From the NCBI GenBank assembly GCA_025617745.1, contig CM046866.1, forward strand, positions 17,367,725 through 17,431,724: a stretch of 64,000 nt of DNA. The letters run 5' to 3'. Numbering within the stretch: position 1 is the first letter of the stretch; each line of letters opens with the position of its first letter. This stretch comes from Heliocidaris erythrogramma. Taxonomy: Eukaryota; Echinodermata; Echinoidea; Camarodonta; Echinometridae. This document shows, piece after piece, positions 22,301-31,204 of this stretch. The notes under the pieces were generated by a model, which had not been told where the DNA came from, ran no database searches, and worked only from the letters and a program-made list of their open reading frames with translations. The position numbers and the translations under genes are program-made.

Positions 22301-25300
22301 CAGCAAGCGCCCGTTGTCGTTGTAGTTACCAACGCCATGTCTGCCAAGTACTCCTTTCCAGGCATCTGCATCTTGGCCCACTCTGGCGTTGAAATCACCA
22401 AGGATCATCACCTTTTCGACTGCAGGGGTGCTTTGGAGACGACTGCGGAGCTCCGAGTAGAACTTGTCTTTTTCTGCAGGTTCAGCTTGGAGAGTTGGAG
22501 CGTACACACTGAAAAGTGTGGCGTACTGCTTGTTCTTCAGAGGGAGGCGCATGGTCATGATACGGTCAGAATGACCAGTTGGCAGATTTTCCAGCTTGGA
22601 GGCGATGGAGGTCCTGACCATGAAACCGACACCTGAAAGACGCCTTTTCATTACAGGTTTCCCTGACCAGAAGAGGGTGTAACCGGCGCCATGCTCCTGG
22701 AGGCTGACTTCATCTGGGAAGCGGACCTCGCTTAGGGCGGCAATGTTGACATCTAATCTTGAGAGTTCGTGTGCAATCAGAACAGAGCGACGTTCAATTC
22801 GGTTGCCGACAGCCGCGTTGAGCATGGTTCTGACATTCCAGCATGCGAGTTTCAATGCTGCGCCCTTGGAGGTGGGTGCATACCTTCCTTGTTTTGTTGT
22901 TCGTGTGGAGCAAGCAGTGCTGTCCCTAAAGAGGGCTGCTTGGTCATTCAGGGTGCTGCCGGGTGATACTGTCGCCTCGGGTCAACATCAGACGACCAAT
23001 ATCCTGACATCTTTCACCTACCGTTTTCGCCCCTTTCCCATCGCTGCAGGGCTTGGGAAAGTTGGTGGCATCGTGTCCTTCAAGCCTGCGCAATGGAATT
23101 TTTAGGTGGAGTGCAGTGTGCGCAGTACTGGCCCCACCCTTTACACCCGAGGTTCATCCGCCATAGCCTAGCAAGCTGGGACGGTGGCGGTGAGGTCCTC
23201 GGGTTGTAGGTTTTACATCAGACTGTCCTTGTCCTAGCCTCTGGCTCATAAACCTTCCTCGGAGGCACGAGGGCTGTGACCCGGCGGGGGCGCTGCTACT
23301 GGAAGATCGGGACGTGGCCATAGACCCAGGGTCATCGCACATCGAGACTGTCCAGCATTACTTGGCACTTCAGGGGTTTTACATCAGACTTGTCCTTGTC
23401 CTAGCCTTTGGTTAGCCAAAACCTGCCCGCAAGGCAGCGGGAGACTCGTGGAGGGCGGGGACGTCTCTCTACCCTTGCAGGTTCAAAAGGTCCTGCCCAC
23501 TTATTTAATATTATATTCAATATACATGTACACGGGCTGCTTCTGCTAGTATATATGAAAAGCGCTTAGATACATTATAGATATATTAGGTGCTAAATAA
23601 ATCCAGAATAATATTATTATTATAATTATATAGGTTGCCTGTCGTCAGCTTGGCCTTGATACGTCGTCTGTGGACTACTATCTAAATGCAAGATTAGGTG
23701 AGGGGACTGGGTCGATTTGGCTGGATGAAGTGGCCTGCGTAGGAACCGAGTTGACCTTAGACAGCTGCAGTCAGAATAGCTATGGTGATAATGATTGCAC
23801 ACACACTGAGGACGTGGGCATATCATGTGGAATAAGTAAGTCATATTGTGTGTTTTTTAACTTCAGATAGTGGAAGAGATACATGCGGGCATTTATTATG
23901 GAATAAAGAAGCCAACTTTTTTGTGTTTGGAAATTGAAAAAGGTAAAAAATTTGTTTTTTTTGTCTCGCATGCATAAAGCAAAGAGCGAGGCATAGGCGC
24001 CGCTTTTCCGGCGGCGGCGTTAACAATTTTGGAAATGCTCTCATTTCAAAAGCATTTGTTCAATTTCCATGGAACTTGCACCCAAGGGTTGTAGAATATC
24101 ACAAATTATGAAATAATGCTGAACAAATTTCAGGTCAAAAGTCAAGGTCAAAGGTCATCTAAGGTCAGTTGAGTTAAATTGTATTCCAAAACTAGACCTG
24201 GTTAAGTTTTTGAATTTTTATTTCATTTCAAAATTATTTGTTCAAATTCCTTTAAACTTGGCATCATTCTTGGTAGGCATTGTCTTTATGTTCTTCTCTT
24301 TCAAATGAATACCCAAATCTTATATTTTCATCCCATTTAAGGTCTTCTATGACAGTTTAACTCGGTTAAGGTTTTGATAAAATTTAGTTTTGTCTCTACA
24401 TAGTATGTACATGTATTGTACACATGCATTTGACTTCTTCTCATAACTTGGCTGGTGGTGGATTTCGACCAAAATTGGCAGTGATCATCCTTATGCAAGG
24501 AAAATCTATATCAATACAGATGGGGTACCTACCAATATAGAGAGGGGGTGGTAAAGTCTTGGGGGCACCACCCCCAAGAGCACCAATAATGGCAGTAGTA
24601 AGACTCATTTTTGCTTCTTCTGTAAAGCCCTGTTGCAAGATTGTAAGCAAAGTTGGTAGGTATCATCTTTAGAGGAAGGAGACCTCAATCTATTCAATAG
24701 GGTACCTTACCACCAAGGGGGCTCAGGGGCGACACCCCTAAAGTGCCCCTATTGTGAAAATGAGATATATTTCTAATGCTAGGCTTGGTTCTAACCAAAC
24801 TAGGTAAGATCATTCTTAGGCAAACAGGATCTAAATTAACGCAAATAGGGTACCTAATCCTTAAGGAGGTAGTGGAGTGGGCGTGTCATTTGCCTCCCCC
24901 CCCCCCCCCCCCCCCCTCCCCAAGAGCCTGTGACACCAAATTGAAATTTGTCCTCCTTCTGTAAAACCTATTATGGGGTACCTGGCCCACGTGGGGGTGG
25001 GGATCAGGGCCAGGGGCAGCACCCCTTAAGTACCCCCAAATTTTGTCCCGATAATTTAGGTTAAGTTAAACTTGTGTGATCACAACTGACTTTGGTTGGT
25101 TAATATGATTTTATTAAGTTCTAAATCATTTTCCTGCAGGGTATAGATAATAATAATTATATTGGATGGCTGTATTTCATGGAATACCAGAAAATATTCC
25201 ACTTGTTAGGGCCACTCATGTTCGATTCTTGCAATATTGGCTCTAACTCGTGGAATATTCTCTCGTATCCCATTCAGAGCCATCCAATATAATATAATTA

Positions 25301-27237
25301 TTCTAAATTTTCACCCATGTCCATCTCCACAATACTAATTCAGCAACTTATAGTGGAGGAGATATATTCGTACATGTGATACACAAGTGTTTGTCAAGTT
25401 CATAAATTTGGGAAATCCATCTTTTTTCTTGTTGATCTAATTACTCTTTTTAATTATACCCCCGCCAAACAAAGTTTGAAGGGGGTATATAGGAATCAGT
25501 TGATGGTTGGTCCGTTGCAAATATTTAAAACAAATTACAATGCAACATTCCTATTTGAAAATGCTGGCATTTTAACACAATTTTTTTTTTTTTTAACACA
25601 AATTTTCTGCCCTCTAAAATGTGTAAAGAAATCAGAAAATTCAGGAAATCTCTTTTCTTACCTCTTCAACTAATGGTAAATTTGTGGTTATGGAATTCCT
25701 TCAAATTATTGTGTCAGATTACTTCAAATTTTTGCAGATGATTAACTTGGAAAACTGCTTAGAATATGCGCATTCTCTTTGTTATATTCTGTTGATTCAA
25801 ATAAAAGCAGAAAAATGAGAGGAACAGATCAGTGAAAATTTGAGCAAAATCCGATAAAAAATAAAGCTTAAAATTTGAAATTAATCAAACACAATTTAGC
25901 AACTCCGTGACGTATCTTGCAAGGTCCTCTCTCATTGCCTCGTGTAGAAAAATCTCATAAATTTTCATTTTCTTAGTGTTGAAGAAGGAATATATTTGTT
26001 TCATACTGGATTTGTGTATACATATGTGGAATGATTATTTATATCTGTGCCTATGCATGAATCATTGAATATTTTCTTAAGAGAAAAAGAAATTCAAGAT
26101 TTTTTTTAGTACAGGGCAAATGGGAGCATACCTCGCAAGATATGTCACTAACTTGCCAATTTGCGTTTGATTACAACTTTAAAACTTCATAACTTTCTTT
26201 ATTTCTTTAATATTTCATTTTGCTCAAACTTTTATTGATCTAGTTCTTTAATTTTTATGCTTCTTTTAAAACCACCTTGATATCAGGGTGGACTGTAGCA
26301 GTATTACTATCGTTTGTAGAAAAAAAAAGGGCATGCATAGATTGATTATAGATATACATGCAAACATCTTCTGGAAGAACTACTTTTTATTTCATGGAAG
26401 GTCAAGCAGCTTTTGGTAATATGCCAGATTTATTCAACGTAAATGATTCAGATTTAAGATATATTCACAATTTATGTGAATATTCCTTTAAAAGAGCACA
26501 AGATCCGCTTTCTTTTATACTGATTAAAATATTTGATATGCTATTACATGTTTTCCTTTAAAGCAAACATTGGGGGCAGTTCTTCGTCTTTTTCTGGTGT
26601 TGGAAGTTGGATAGGTGGTGCTGTATTCATCATAATTCTATGCACTGTAGCTGTGATATTCCGACGGAGACGCTTGCACGCAATACGTCAGCGACAAACT
26701 ACCACCATCATCCGGCCTCCTACTACAACTACGGTCCATGTCACGTCCACCAGCAATGCCCCAGGGACCACACCCATGCCTACCTACCACCACACCCCTA
26801 CACCACAGCAGCAACCCGGTGGACAGCAACCATACCCTACTCAGACTTTTACACCTGCTTACCCATCCGCAGGTGCTCCACAAGCCAACCCGTACCCCGT
26901 ACAGGCTTACCCACCTCCGATGCAGTATCCAGCACAGCCTCCAGCACAGCCCCCTGCAGGTACCACACCCTACCCTCCACAACAGGCAGGCGCTTCACCC
27001 TACCCGCCCCAGTCGACGCCAGGTGCCGCTCCCTACCCGCCCCAGCAACCAAGTGCCCCACCCTACCCGCCCCAGCAACCAGGTGCCGCTCCCTACCCGC
27101 CCCAGCAACCAAGTGCCCCACCCTACCCGCCCCAGCAACCAGGTGATGCACCCCCTATGTACCCTCCTCAGGGCACTAATATCCCTGAAGCAGACCTCCC
27201 ACCCCCACCCTCTTATGATGACATTACCAAGCAGTAG
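10309..27237 (+). CDS. SRCR gene 1: two-SRCR single-pass membrane protein with proline-rich PPxY tail
   Basis: Join of 10309-10390, 11745-11854, 14810-15032, 16600-16709, 23634-23835 and 26564-27237 gives 1401 nt, 466 codons plus stop, with every junction in phase (1,0,1,0,1). Residues 1-27 are a signal peptide. SRCR1 is about 31-129 and SRCR2 about 141-240; each has the six cysteines of group A SRCR domains and the usual GTxCDD, VACRxLG and IWLDEV landmarks. A Ser/Gly stalk leads to a membrane segment (about 258-275), an RRRR stop-transfer and a cytoplasmic tail of about 190 residues rich in Pro, Gln and Tyr. PPMY (439-442) and PPSY (457-460) are PPxY motifs, which in known proteins bind WW domains such as those of NEDD4-type ligases. 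SRCR domains bind protein or microbial ligands in known receptors; the ligand here is unknown. Intron 4 is nearly 7 kb because of a LINE insertion. Family call is firm; exact joins are inferred. Confidence 0.88.
10548..10574. repeat. TC microsatellite in SRCR gene 1 intron 1
   Basis: Thirteen consecutive TC dinucleotides on the plus strand. Confidence 0.9.
11025..11155. mobile_element. Palindromic family D element, copy 1
   Basis: ggggagcatttcatcaaaca mirrors cgcttgatgaaacgctcccc. The inner block gcttataacagttgtc occurs in six places: here, 15668-15815, 31205-31307, 32855-32997, 55530-55660 and 55795-55950. Confidence 0.85.
11325..11695 (+). repeat. Interspersed repeat family E, copy 1
   Basis: Reverse-complement partner of 31970-32375, sharing the words for aattatttaagggc, acaaaatattttt and catgcatctggt. 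It ends 50 bp before the SRCR1 exon at 11745. Confidence 0.7.
11745..11854 (+). CDS. SRCR gene 1, SRCR1 first half
   Basis: Acceptor gctgcag/G and donor AAGG/gtgaga bound a 110-nt exon. It completes a split Gly codon, then codes [20 protein letters not shown], a GTICDD block and ends at EDAR. The exon stops just before the conserved VxCRxLG, the usual intron site in two-exon group A SRCR domains. It starts only 50 bp after a repeat ending near 11695. Confidence 0.92.
12120..13250. repeat. Composite stretch with inverted ggtgtt-type ends in SRCR gene 1 intron 2
   Basis: gttcggtgtttgtgtttggg near 12158 and caccaacaccaaacaccaac near 13207 are inverted. Between them is sequence without coding features. 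It may be one large degraded element. Confidence 0.4.
13505..13630 (+). repeat. Interspersed repeat family A, copy 2 (interrupted)
   Basis: atttgaagagcaatcctttt and tttctactatgatgttctt match 780-830 and 61140-61185. The family sequence stops where the tandem array at 13630 begins and seems to resume around 14640 (ctttaactcacccttatc). Confidence 0.65.
13630..14632 (+). repeat. 170-bp tandem array with AGGTCA clusters in SRCR gene 1 intron 2
   Basis: Five units start at gttaccgcgatatctc-type words at 13716, 13871, 14041, 14211 and 14381, the last four spaced by 170 bp. Most units hold four AGGTCA-like half-sites. The array is bounded by tgcctccgtccaccgaagg with tccgtccgtccgt at the left and ggcggaggcatatataggag with gcagtcgcattcatc at the right. 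Confidence 0.9.
14810..15032 (+). CDS. SRCR gene 1, SRCR1 second half
   Basis: Acceptor ttcttgcag, then [20 protein letters not shown]. The exon carries the remaining five cysteines: VAC, VDC, DSC, HDC and ITC. After [10 protein letters not shown] it reaches donor atag/gtgaag, leaving phase 1, which joins cleanly to the exon at 16600 (Gly codon). An open frame continues past the donor to 15172 but adds nothing SRCR-like. Confidence 0.9.
15422..15605. mobile_element. acagtcaaacctgt element, copy 2
   Basis: The ends tacagtcaaacctgcata and tatacaggtatcactgta are inverted. Inner aaagaccacctg words match the copy at 5662. It lies in intron 3 of SRCR gene 1. Confidence 0.8.
15668..15815. mobile_element. 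Palindromic family D element, copy 2
   Basis: ccccgtttcataaaacttgt mirrors aaattttatgaaacaggg; the inner word gctgttgtaagctac is present. Confidence 0.85.
16600..16709 (+). CDS. SRCR gene 1, SRCR2 first half
   Basis: Acceptor ctccttgcag and donor AAGG/gtaaga bound a 110-nt exon, the same length and phases as the exon at 11745. It codes [20 protein letters not shown] and a GTVCDD block, ending LAAR. The matching length and phase suggest SRCR1 and SRCR2 arose by duplication of an exon pair. Confidence 0.92.
16729..16945. mobile_element. Palindromic family F element, copy 1
   Basis: aggggaagtccaccttgata at the left, aaccaacttgatatcagg at the right, with gtttgagcaaaatccgat mirrored by agattttgctcaaag inside. 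Confidence 0.85.
17165..17452. mobile_element. Palindromic family F element, copy 2
   Basis: gaaaggggaagtccaccc mirrors gtggactccccctttaaa. It shares the agcaaaagccaacaag block with the other copies. 220 bp from copy 1 in the same intron. Confidence 0.85.
17605..17925 (+). mobile_element. tRNA-derived SINE
   Basis: A tRNA-like head begins at 17606 (ggtgtcgtagtccagtggtt) with a B box gggttcgatca at about 17656-17666, followed by a non-tRNA body. It lies in sense orientation in intron 4 of SRCR gene 1. Confidence 0.75.
18415..19365. repeat. actagcc/ctagtccgcc element with an internal open frame
   Basis: Both ends (18430-18515 and 19290-19355) carry actagcca-acggactag and ctagtccgcc words, and the stretch between differs from its surroundings. 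A 138-codon open frame (18813-19229) lies inside; it matches no family I know and has no visible transposase motif. It may be chance. Confidence 0.4.
19954..21431 (-). pseudogene. LINE reverse transcriptase domain (frameshifted)
   Basis: Readable blocks in order: [56 protein letters not shown] (motif A), DGVKQG followed by a frameshift in motif B, FADD (motif C, about 20640-20651, in another frame), then [27 protein letters not shown] and [11 protein letters not shown]. The order is typical of LINE ORF2. At least three frame changes make it non-functional. Confidence 0.92.
22100..22855 (-). pseudogene. LINE apurinic-like endonuclease domain
   Basis: Starts [20 protein letters not shown], with [19 protein letters not shown] and, after a frameshift near 22222, [12 protein letters not shown]. 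These are the landmarks of the APE endonuclease that nicks target DNA for LINE integration. The frameshift falls between NTIFQQNDS and [11 protein letters not shown]. Confidence 0.9.
23500..23632 (+). mobile_element. Retroelement 3' tail abutting SRCR gene 1 exon 5
   Basis: The sequence agcgcttagata, then gtgctaaataaatcc, then an ATT repeat looks like the 3' end of a LINE or its SINE partner. The ATT tail ends in tatatag, which is the acceptor of the exon at 23634. Confidence 0.6.
23634..23835 (+). CDS. SRCR gene 1, SRCR2 second half
   Basis: [20 protein letters not shown] is followed by [14 protein letters not shown] and ISC, ending CGI at donor ATAA/gtaagt (phase 1). The acceptor is the AT-rich stretch tataattatatag; it appears to lie inside the ATT-rich tail of a retroelement (23500-23632), so the exon has almost no polypyrimidine tract. 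Confidence 0.88.
23955..25080 (+). repeat. Degraded tandem repeat with AGGTCA words in the SRCR gene 1 last intron
   Basis: Begins gtctcgcatgcataaagc and ccgcttttccggcggcggcg, then aggtcaaaggtcatctaagg near 24148. Four diverged units follow, each with a gggtacct word (about 24520, 24700, 24848, 24975) and a CCCC-rich block. A poly-C run is at 24895-24917. Confidence 0.65.
25147..25310. mobile_element. Fold-back MITE, about 165 bp
   Basis: ataataattatattggatgg mirrors ccatccaatataatataatt; aatattccac pairs with gtggaatatt nearer the loop. Confidence 0.85.
25793..26298. mobile_element. Palindromic family F element, copy 3
   Basis: gattcaaataaaagcag with tttgagcaaaatccgat at the left mirrors tttgctcaaacttttattg with ttgatatcagggtggac at the right. 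It lies in the last intron of SRCR gene 1. Confidence 0.8.
26564..27237 (+). CDS. SRCR gene 1 last exon: stalk, membrane segment, proline-rich tail, stop
   Basis: Acceptor ttttcctttaaag, phase 1. It codes a Ser/Gly stalk, membrane segment [23 protein letters not shown], then a tail with Thr/Pro tracts and repeated PYPPQQP-type decapeptides, ending [14 protein letters not shown] and TAG at 27235-27237. Base composition turns sharply C-rich over the tail. Overlapping open frames on both strands here are shadows of the repeats. Confidence 0.92.
27022..27141 (+). repeat. 30-bp coding minisatellite in the SRCR gene 1 tail
   Basis: Four exact-length 30-bp units alternate between two types, coding [10 protein letters not shown] and [10 protein letters not shown]. 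Divergent units lie on both sides (26988-27021 and 27142 onward). The unit is a multiple of three, so copy-number change would lengthen or shorten the tail without a frameshift. Confidence 0.92.
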
Positions 27238-28348
27238 CCAAGTAGTAGCTTCAAGACTTGGTGCACCTCATGTTTTCTCATCTCTAATCTCTTGTATCCA
27301 GGTACATCCTTCTGTTTGTTCTTCACTGGAGTTAGATATCATTGTATCCGTTTACTGTTAAAAATGAGAAATGTCCGCGTGCGTGAAACTTTGCATGCCG
27401 CAAAATAATCAAATCACAATTGCAATCACATAAAATGATTGCAATTTGCACAAGGTTCTTGCTGCAAAATTGGCTGTCATTAACAATTTGCGAAAGTTTT
27501 ATGTCGTTTCTGATTTTACAGTATCTCATATCTTCATGATGTGCCTGGAGAAAAGGCATTAACACAATTTATTTATCAAATGCATCATTTCATGAAGCCC
27601 TCTTTCCTCTATGCAATCTGACTGCCTTTTTATATTGGAAGAATAAGCAATAGCATATGATATATACGCATTCAAACATGTGAAATCTTGATGATCAAGA
27701 TTCAAAATTTTTTAGTAGCAATGGCAGATTCTTGAACAAAATTTTAAGGCATTAGATATTCCAAAATTTTAAGGCATTACATATTACAAAATTTTAAGGC
27801 ATTACGTATTCCAAAATTTTAAGGCATTACATATTCCAAAATTTTAAGGCATTACATATTCCAAAATTTTAAGGCATTACATATTCCAAAATTTTAAGGC
27901 ATTACGTATTCCAAAATTTTAAGGCATTACATATTCCAAAATTTTAAGGCATTACATATACCAAAAAGGCATTACATATACCAAGAAGCAATTAATAGAT
28001 TATATGTAGGCATTACCAGTTGCTGTAACATTGCATCAGGTTACAAATAACTTGCTATTGTTGTCAGGATCAGTTCTTGTAAATATAAAACCCTGGGATC
28101 ATTTTGTAAACTGTATTTCAGCAGAGAGTCAATAGATTAGGTATTTTTGGGGTTACTTTGGTTATTGACTATGTATGATATTTAGCATACTGCTACTATA
28201 ACTCAGGTTGTACATTTCATGTATCTTTTGTAGGGATTTTTGTCAGTGATTTGTGAATTTGTTACATGAAACCTCACTTTAATCTCTGATTTGTCAGTTA
28301 GCTGGTAAAGGTTATCTTTTACACACTTACAAAATACTTTGTTGTACT
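27238..28348 (+). other. Probable 3'UTR of SRCR gene 1
   Basis: Follows the stop codon directly. The first AATAAA after the stop is at 30140-30145, about 2.9 kb away, and the next at 31791-31796, so either the UTR is long or a variant signal is used. It contains the 25-bp minisatellite. No other gene feature. Confidence 0.45.
27737..27985 (+). repeat. 25-bp minisatellite after SRCR gene 1
   Basis: Nine full 25-bp units of the type aaaattttaaggcattacat plus attcc, with only single-base variation, then one shortened unit. Very high identity suggests recent expansion. Confidence 0.95.
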
Positions 28349-28573
28349 GGGGCGGTATTCTGAAAACTATGTAATCTTTTATGTTAAGGAAAACTATATT
28401 AATTGTCATAACAAACTGAAATTGTGCGCAATAAGCACTAGTCATTGGTGCTTGTGCAGATGTCTTTTTTAACTCTACGCGAGCACAGCCATCTTTGCGT
28501 AATCATTAACCAATGACTTGTCCTGACTTTGGTTTTTTTATGACAATTAACATCGTTTTCAGAATACCACCCC
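28349..28573. mobile_element. TIR element, 225 bp
   Basis: ggggcggtattctgaaaac at the left is the exact reverse complement of gttttcagaataccacccc at the right apart from one base. gacaattaa/ttaattgtc pair inside. Confidence 0.88.
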
Positions 28574-28924
28574 TGATATATATTTTGGGCTGAATACAGG
28601 AATAATTGGATAATATATGTGCCATGTACATGTACAGTATGTCCTTTATTGATTGTAAGAATGTGCATGTCATATTATGCAACTCTATGATGGTTCATAT
28701 TTTTCAGAAAACCATGGGTTAGCTCCAAATGATTGAAATTTTTTGCACTTTGAAATTAAGTGTGAGCTGTTATAGTTTTCTGAAATTTTGTCTACCATTG
28801 GAGGGTTTCAGAAAGCTAAAATTCATTTCAGTGAAGAAAAAAGAAGTACCATGTAAAAAAGGTTGAATATGCTTCTTTCTTGACACTAATAACATCACAC
28901 CATTTTCTCCTGCTGCTGAATATT

Positions 28925-29000
28925 TAGGCTGAATTTTTATGCTTTTAAGCTGAATTTTTATGCGTTTAAGCTGAATTTTTATGCGTTTAAGCTGAATTTG
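28925..29000 (+). repeat. 21-bp tandem repeat, about 3.5 units
   Basis: Unit aagctgaatttttatgcgttt repeated with minor change. Confidence 0.9.
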
Positions 29001-29174
29001 AATTTTTCTAGCTATGGTTATAGTAGTGTTCAGTACTATGTTGTATTGTGTATTTTACAGATGGATATAGTTGGATTCCCAGCGTTTGGCTGAAGTGGAT
29101 GTTATATTTGTATAAAAAATTATAAAGAATTTCAATACATATAATGATAGATTCATTTTGTTTTATGTGTCATG

Positions 29175-29300
29175 TAATCGTATATATATATATATACACA
29201 CACACATGTGTGTAAAAAAATTTCTCAGTAGGACCATGAAGCTACAAACCAAGCTTCATGGTAGAACGAGTATATTTCTGATATATATATATAACTGTAT
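29175..29300. repeat. TA/CA microsatellite and small hairpin
   Basis: A TA run (29180-29196) passes into CA. Then accatgaagctacaaacc and aagcttcatggt form a short hairpin, followed by a second TA run. Confidence 0.75.
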
Positions 29301-29319
29301 ATAGGGGATACATGATTTT

Positions 29320-29622
29320 CCAAAGGTTCGTAATTCCAAAGGTTTATATTACCAAAACACAAATTTCCCATACCAGAGAGTTCATAATTCCGAAAATGAA
29401 ATAGGTTTCACAATTCCAAATATATTTTACATTACTCCAAAGGTTCATTATTCCGAAGATTTGTTTATCCGAAGGTTCATTATTCCGAAAATAATGTAGG
29501 GTTCTCTATTACCTTTTTCGGAATTACGAACCTTCGGAATTGTCAACCCTTTTCATTTTTTCGGAATTACGACCCTTTGGAATTATGAATTTTTGGAATT
29601 ATGAACCTTTAAAAAACGACAA
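29320..29622. repeat. attccgaaggttc palindromic repeat
   Basis: The first half repeats aaaggttcattattccgaa-type words; the second half carries the reverse complement ttcggaattacgaaccttcg. The two halves can fold on each other. Confidence 0.8.
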
Positions 29623-29867
29623 TGATGTAACCATATTTATCGTGTCCTAATAATATTGTGGTGTTAAAGGTAGATGTAATCTTAAGTTCTGTTAATGTTG
29701 GGGATAAAAATGAGTTCTCACGTAAACAAAAACCAGCTGAAGGTTAAAAAGTTCAAGTGAATTAAGATTTGAAAAGGTTTGATCGTTTATTTTACGTGAC
29801 TGCTAAGGAAGCATGTGTATGCTTGTAAGTAAGCAGCCAGGGGACCGCCGGCTTCAAGTCCTCTCTG

Positions 29868-30062
29868 AAGGACTTGGTAATAAGCAAATAATTACCGTTG
29901 GTGAAGGTGATGGGACAAACTATCACTTCCGAGGTGATCTGGATGTAGCTATCTTTCCGAAGCAAGCTGAGGAAAGATAGCGTTATACATTCAGATCGCC
30001 GAGGAAGTGATAGTTCGTCTCATCGCCTGAAATCAAAAGGTGATTATTTGCTCTATATTCCA
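29868..30062. mobile_element. Fold-back element, about 195 bp
   Basis: gcaaataattacc with actatcacttccgaggtgat and tagctatctttcc mirror ggaaagatagc, cgaggaagtgatagt and ggtgattatttgc around a short loop. Confidence 0.88.
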
Positions 30063-30569
30063 CATCTGAAACATTTAACTGGTACGAGAAAGACAATTAT
30101 TGTCTACTTCTCGAAAAAGACATTTATGATTTAGGCCTGAATAAATTCACAAAAGATTTAAAAACCACCATAACCTCCATAAACCGTACCCCTACCTGGG
30201 TGTGCCCAATTGTTTTATCATGTTAAGCGTGCGATTGGGCAATGCGCGCTTATTTTAGTACTCCTATGGAGCTATTCGTAAAGGTCACACACTTTTCATT
30301 TTGACTATTCGTAGAGGTCACGCACTTTTCAATTGACTATTCGTAGAGGTCATGCACTTTCATTTAGCGCTACCCAAAATATTGATAACGCATTGTGACT
30401 CTGTAATGGACTGAAGAGATCAGCGAAACACATACGTACTATTCCGTCAAGGTCACAAACTTTTCTTCTCGGGTCGATTGATATTGGGAAAACCACGTTT
30501 TATCACGTGATTACCTTTTGACCAATCTAACAGCAAGATTCTTAGTATGTGGAATATAATGAGGGTTAA

Positions 30570-30660
30570 TGCCTTATCAAAGGGCACTAGCGCATAACAC
30601 TTGGTTTTGAACCTCCCAGTTACGAGATCACTGCTCTACCCATCGCTCCTCCTCAGATTA
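30570..30660 (-). mobile_element. tRNA-like SINE head fragment
   Basis: The minus strand reads gatgggtagagcagtgatct, then cgtaactgggaggttcaaaa, which is tRNA-like through both internal promoter boxes. There is no CCA end, no clover leaf and no intact body, so it is not a tRNA gene. Confidence 0.5.
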
Positions 30661-30829
30661 TGTCTACCAAACGATTTTGGCAGAAATCCAAGGACCACGT
30701 GGTCTCGTGCCCACATGCTAGTTGTGCTCTTTCATTGAACGCAATTTCCAGCATATTTTTGTTTGGCTTAGTTTTTGCTATTCCAAACCACCCATGCGCT
30801 GCCAAATGAACACAATTTAGAACTGAAGA

Positions 30830-31200
30830 TAGAGTTTGAGTTCTTGTCATGGCATTACATTGTGAAAGAAGCTGTCTAGAAGCAATTTGGAAAAGTTGGT
30901 TATGTAGATATAAGAATTGGAGTGTAAGGTTTTGAAATCATCAAAATGATAACAAATTGACTTAATCTTGATCTTGCTGCAAGTCACACACACTCTGCAC
31001 ATAGAAATGACTACACAGTACCACACAAGTTTGGTCCAAACCTTTTAGCTATTTTCTCATCAAATTTTGATGACATTTGAAGTGCAGTCTCATTCTGGAG
31101 ACATTCTTATGTATGATTCGCTTTCAAACTTACGTAAAAAGAATGAGAGAGATCACGACTTATTTTCTTCCTCTTTCCCAACAGTTTCCCTCAACATGCA
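30830..31200 (+). repeat. Interspersed repeat family A, copy 3
   Basis: gagtttgagttcttgtcatg and agaatgagagagatcacgac correspond to 525-545 and 845-862. Confidence 0.7.
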
Positions 31201-31204
31201 TTTC

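Larger units (their letters stand above)
19730..23480 (-). mobile_element. APE-type non-LTR retrotransposon (LINE), antisense in SRCR gene 1 intron 4
   Basis: Read on the minus strand, this has an endonuclease followed by a reverse transcriptase and a C-terminal part, broken by several frameshifts. GC content is well above the surrounding DNA. Two related stretches near 23205-23310 and 23375-23470 look like 5' monomer repeats. It is a fairly recent copy, since long open stretches remain, but it cannot code an intact protein. The clade cannot be assigned without a tree. The exact ends and target-site duplication are unclear. Confidence 0.9.

Noticed and set aside
20505-22966. Plus-strand frames of 65-146 codons
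   Set aside because: Antisense shadows of the GC-rich LINE ORF2.
26607-27361. Several 100-207-codon frames in other frames of the proline-rich exon
   Set aside because: Shadows of the 30-bp coding repeat. Only the frame continuous with the SRCR exons and the membrane segment is credible.
27737-27985. Regular 25-bp repeats as a CRISPR array
   Set aside because: No spacers: units are directly head to tail, in a eukaryotic genome.
30605-30655. tRNA gene on the minus strand
   Set aside because: Has A- and B-box-like words but no acceptor-stem pairing or intact clover leaf; it is a SINE head.
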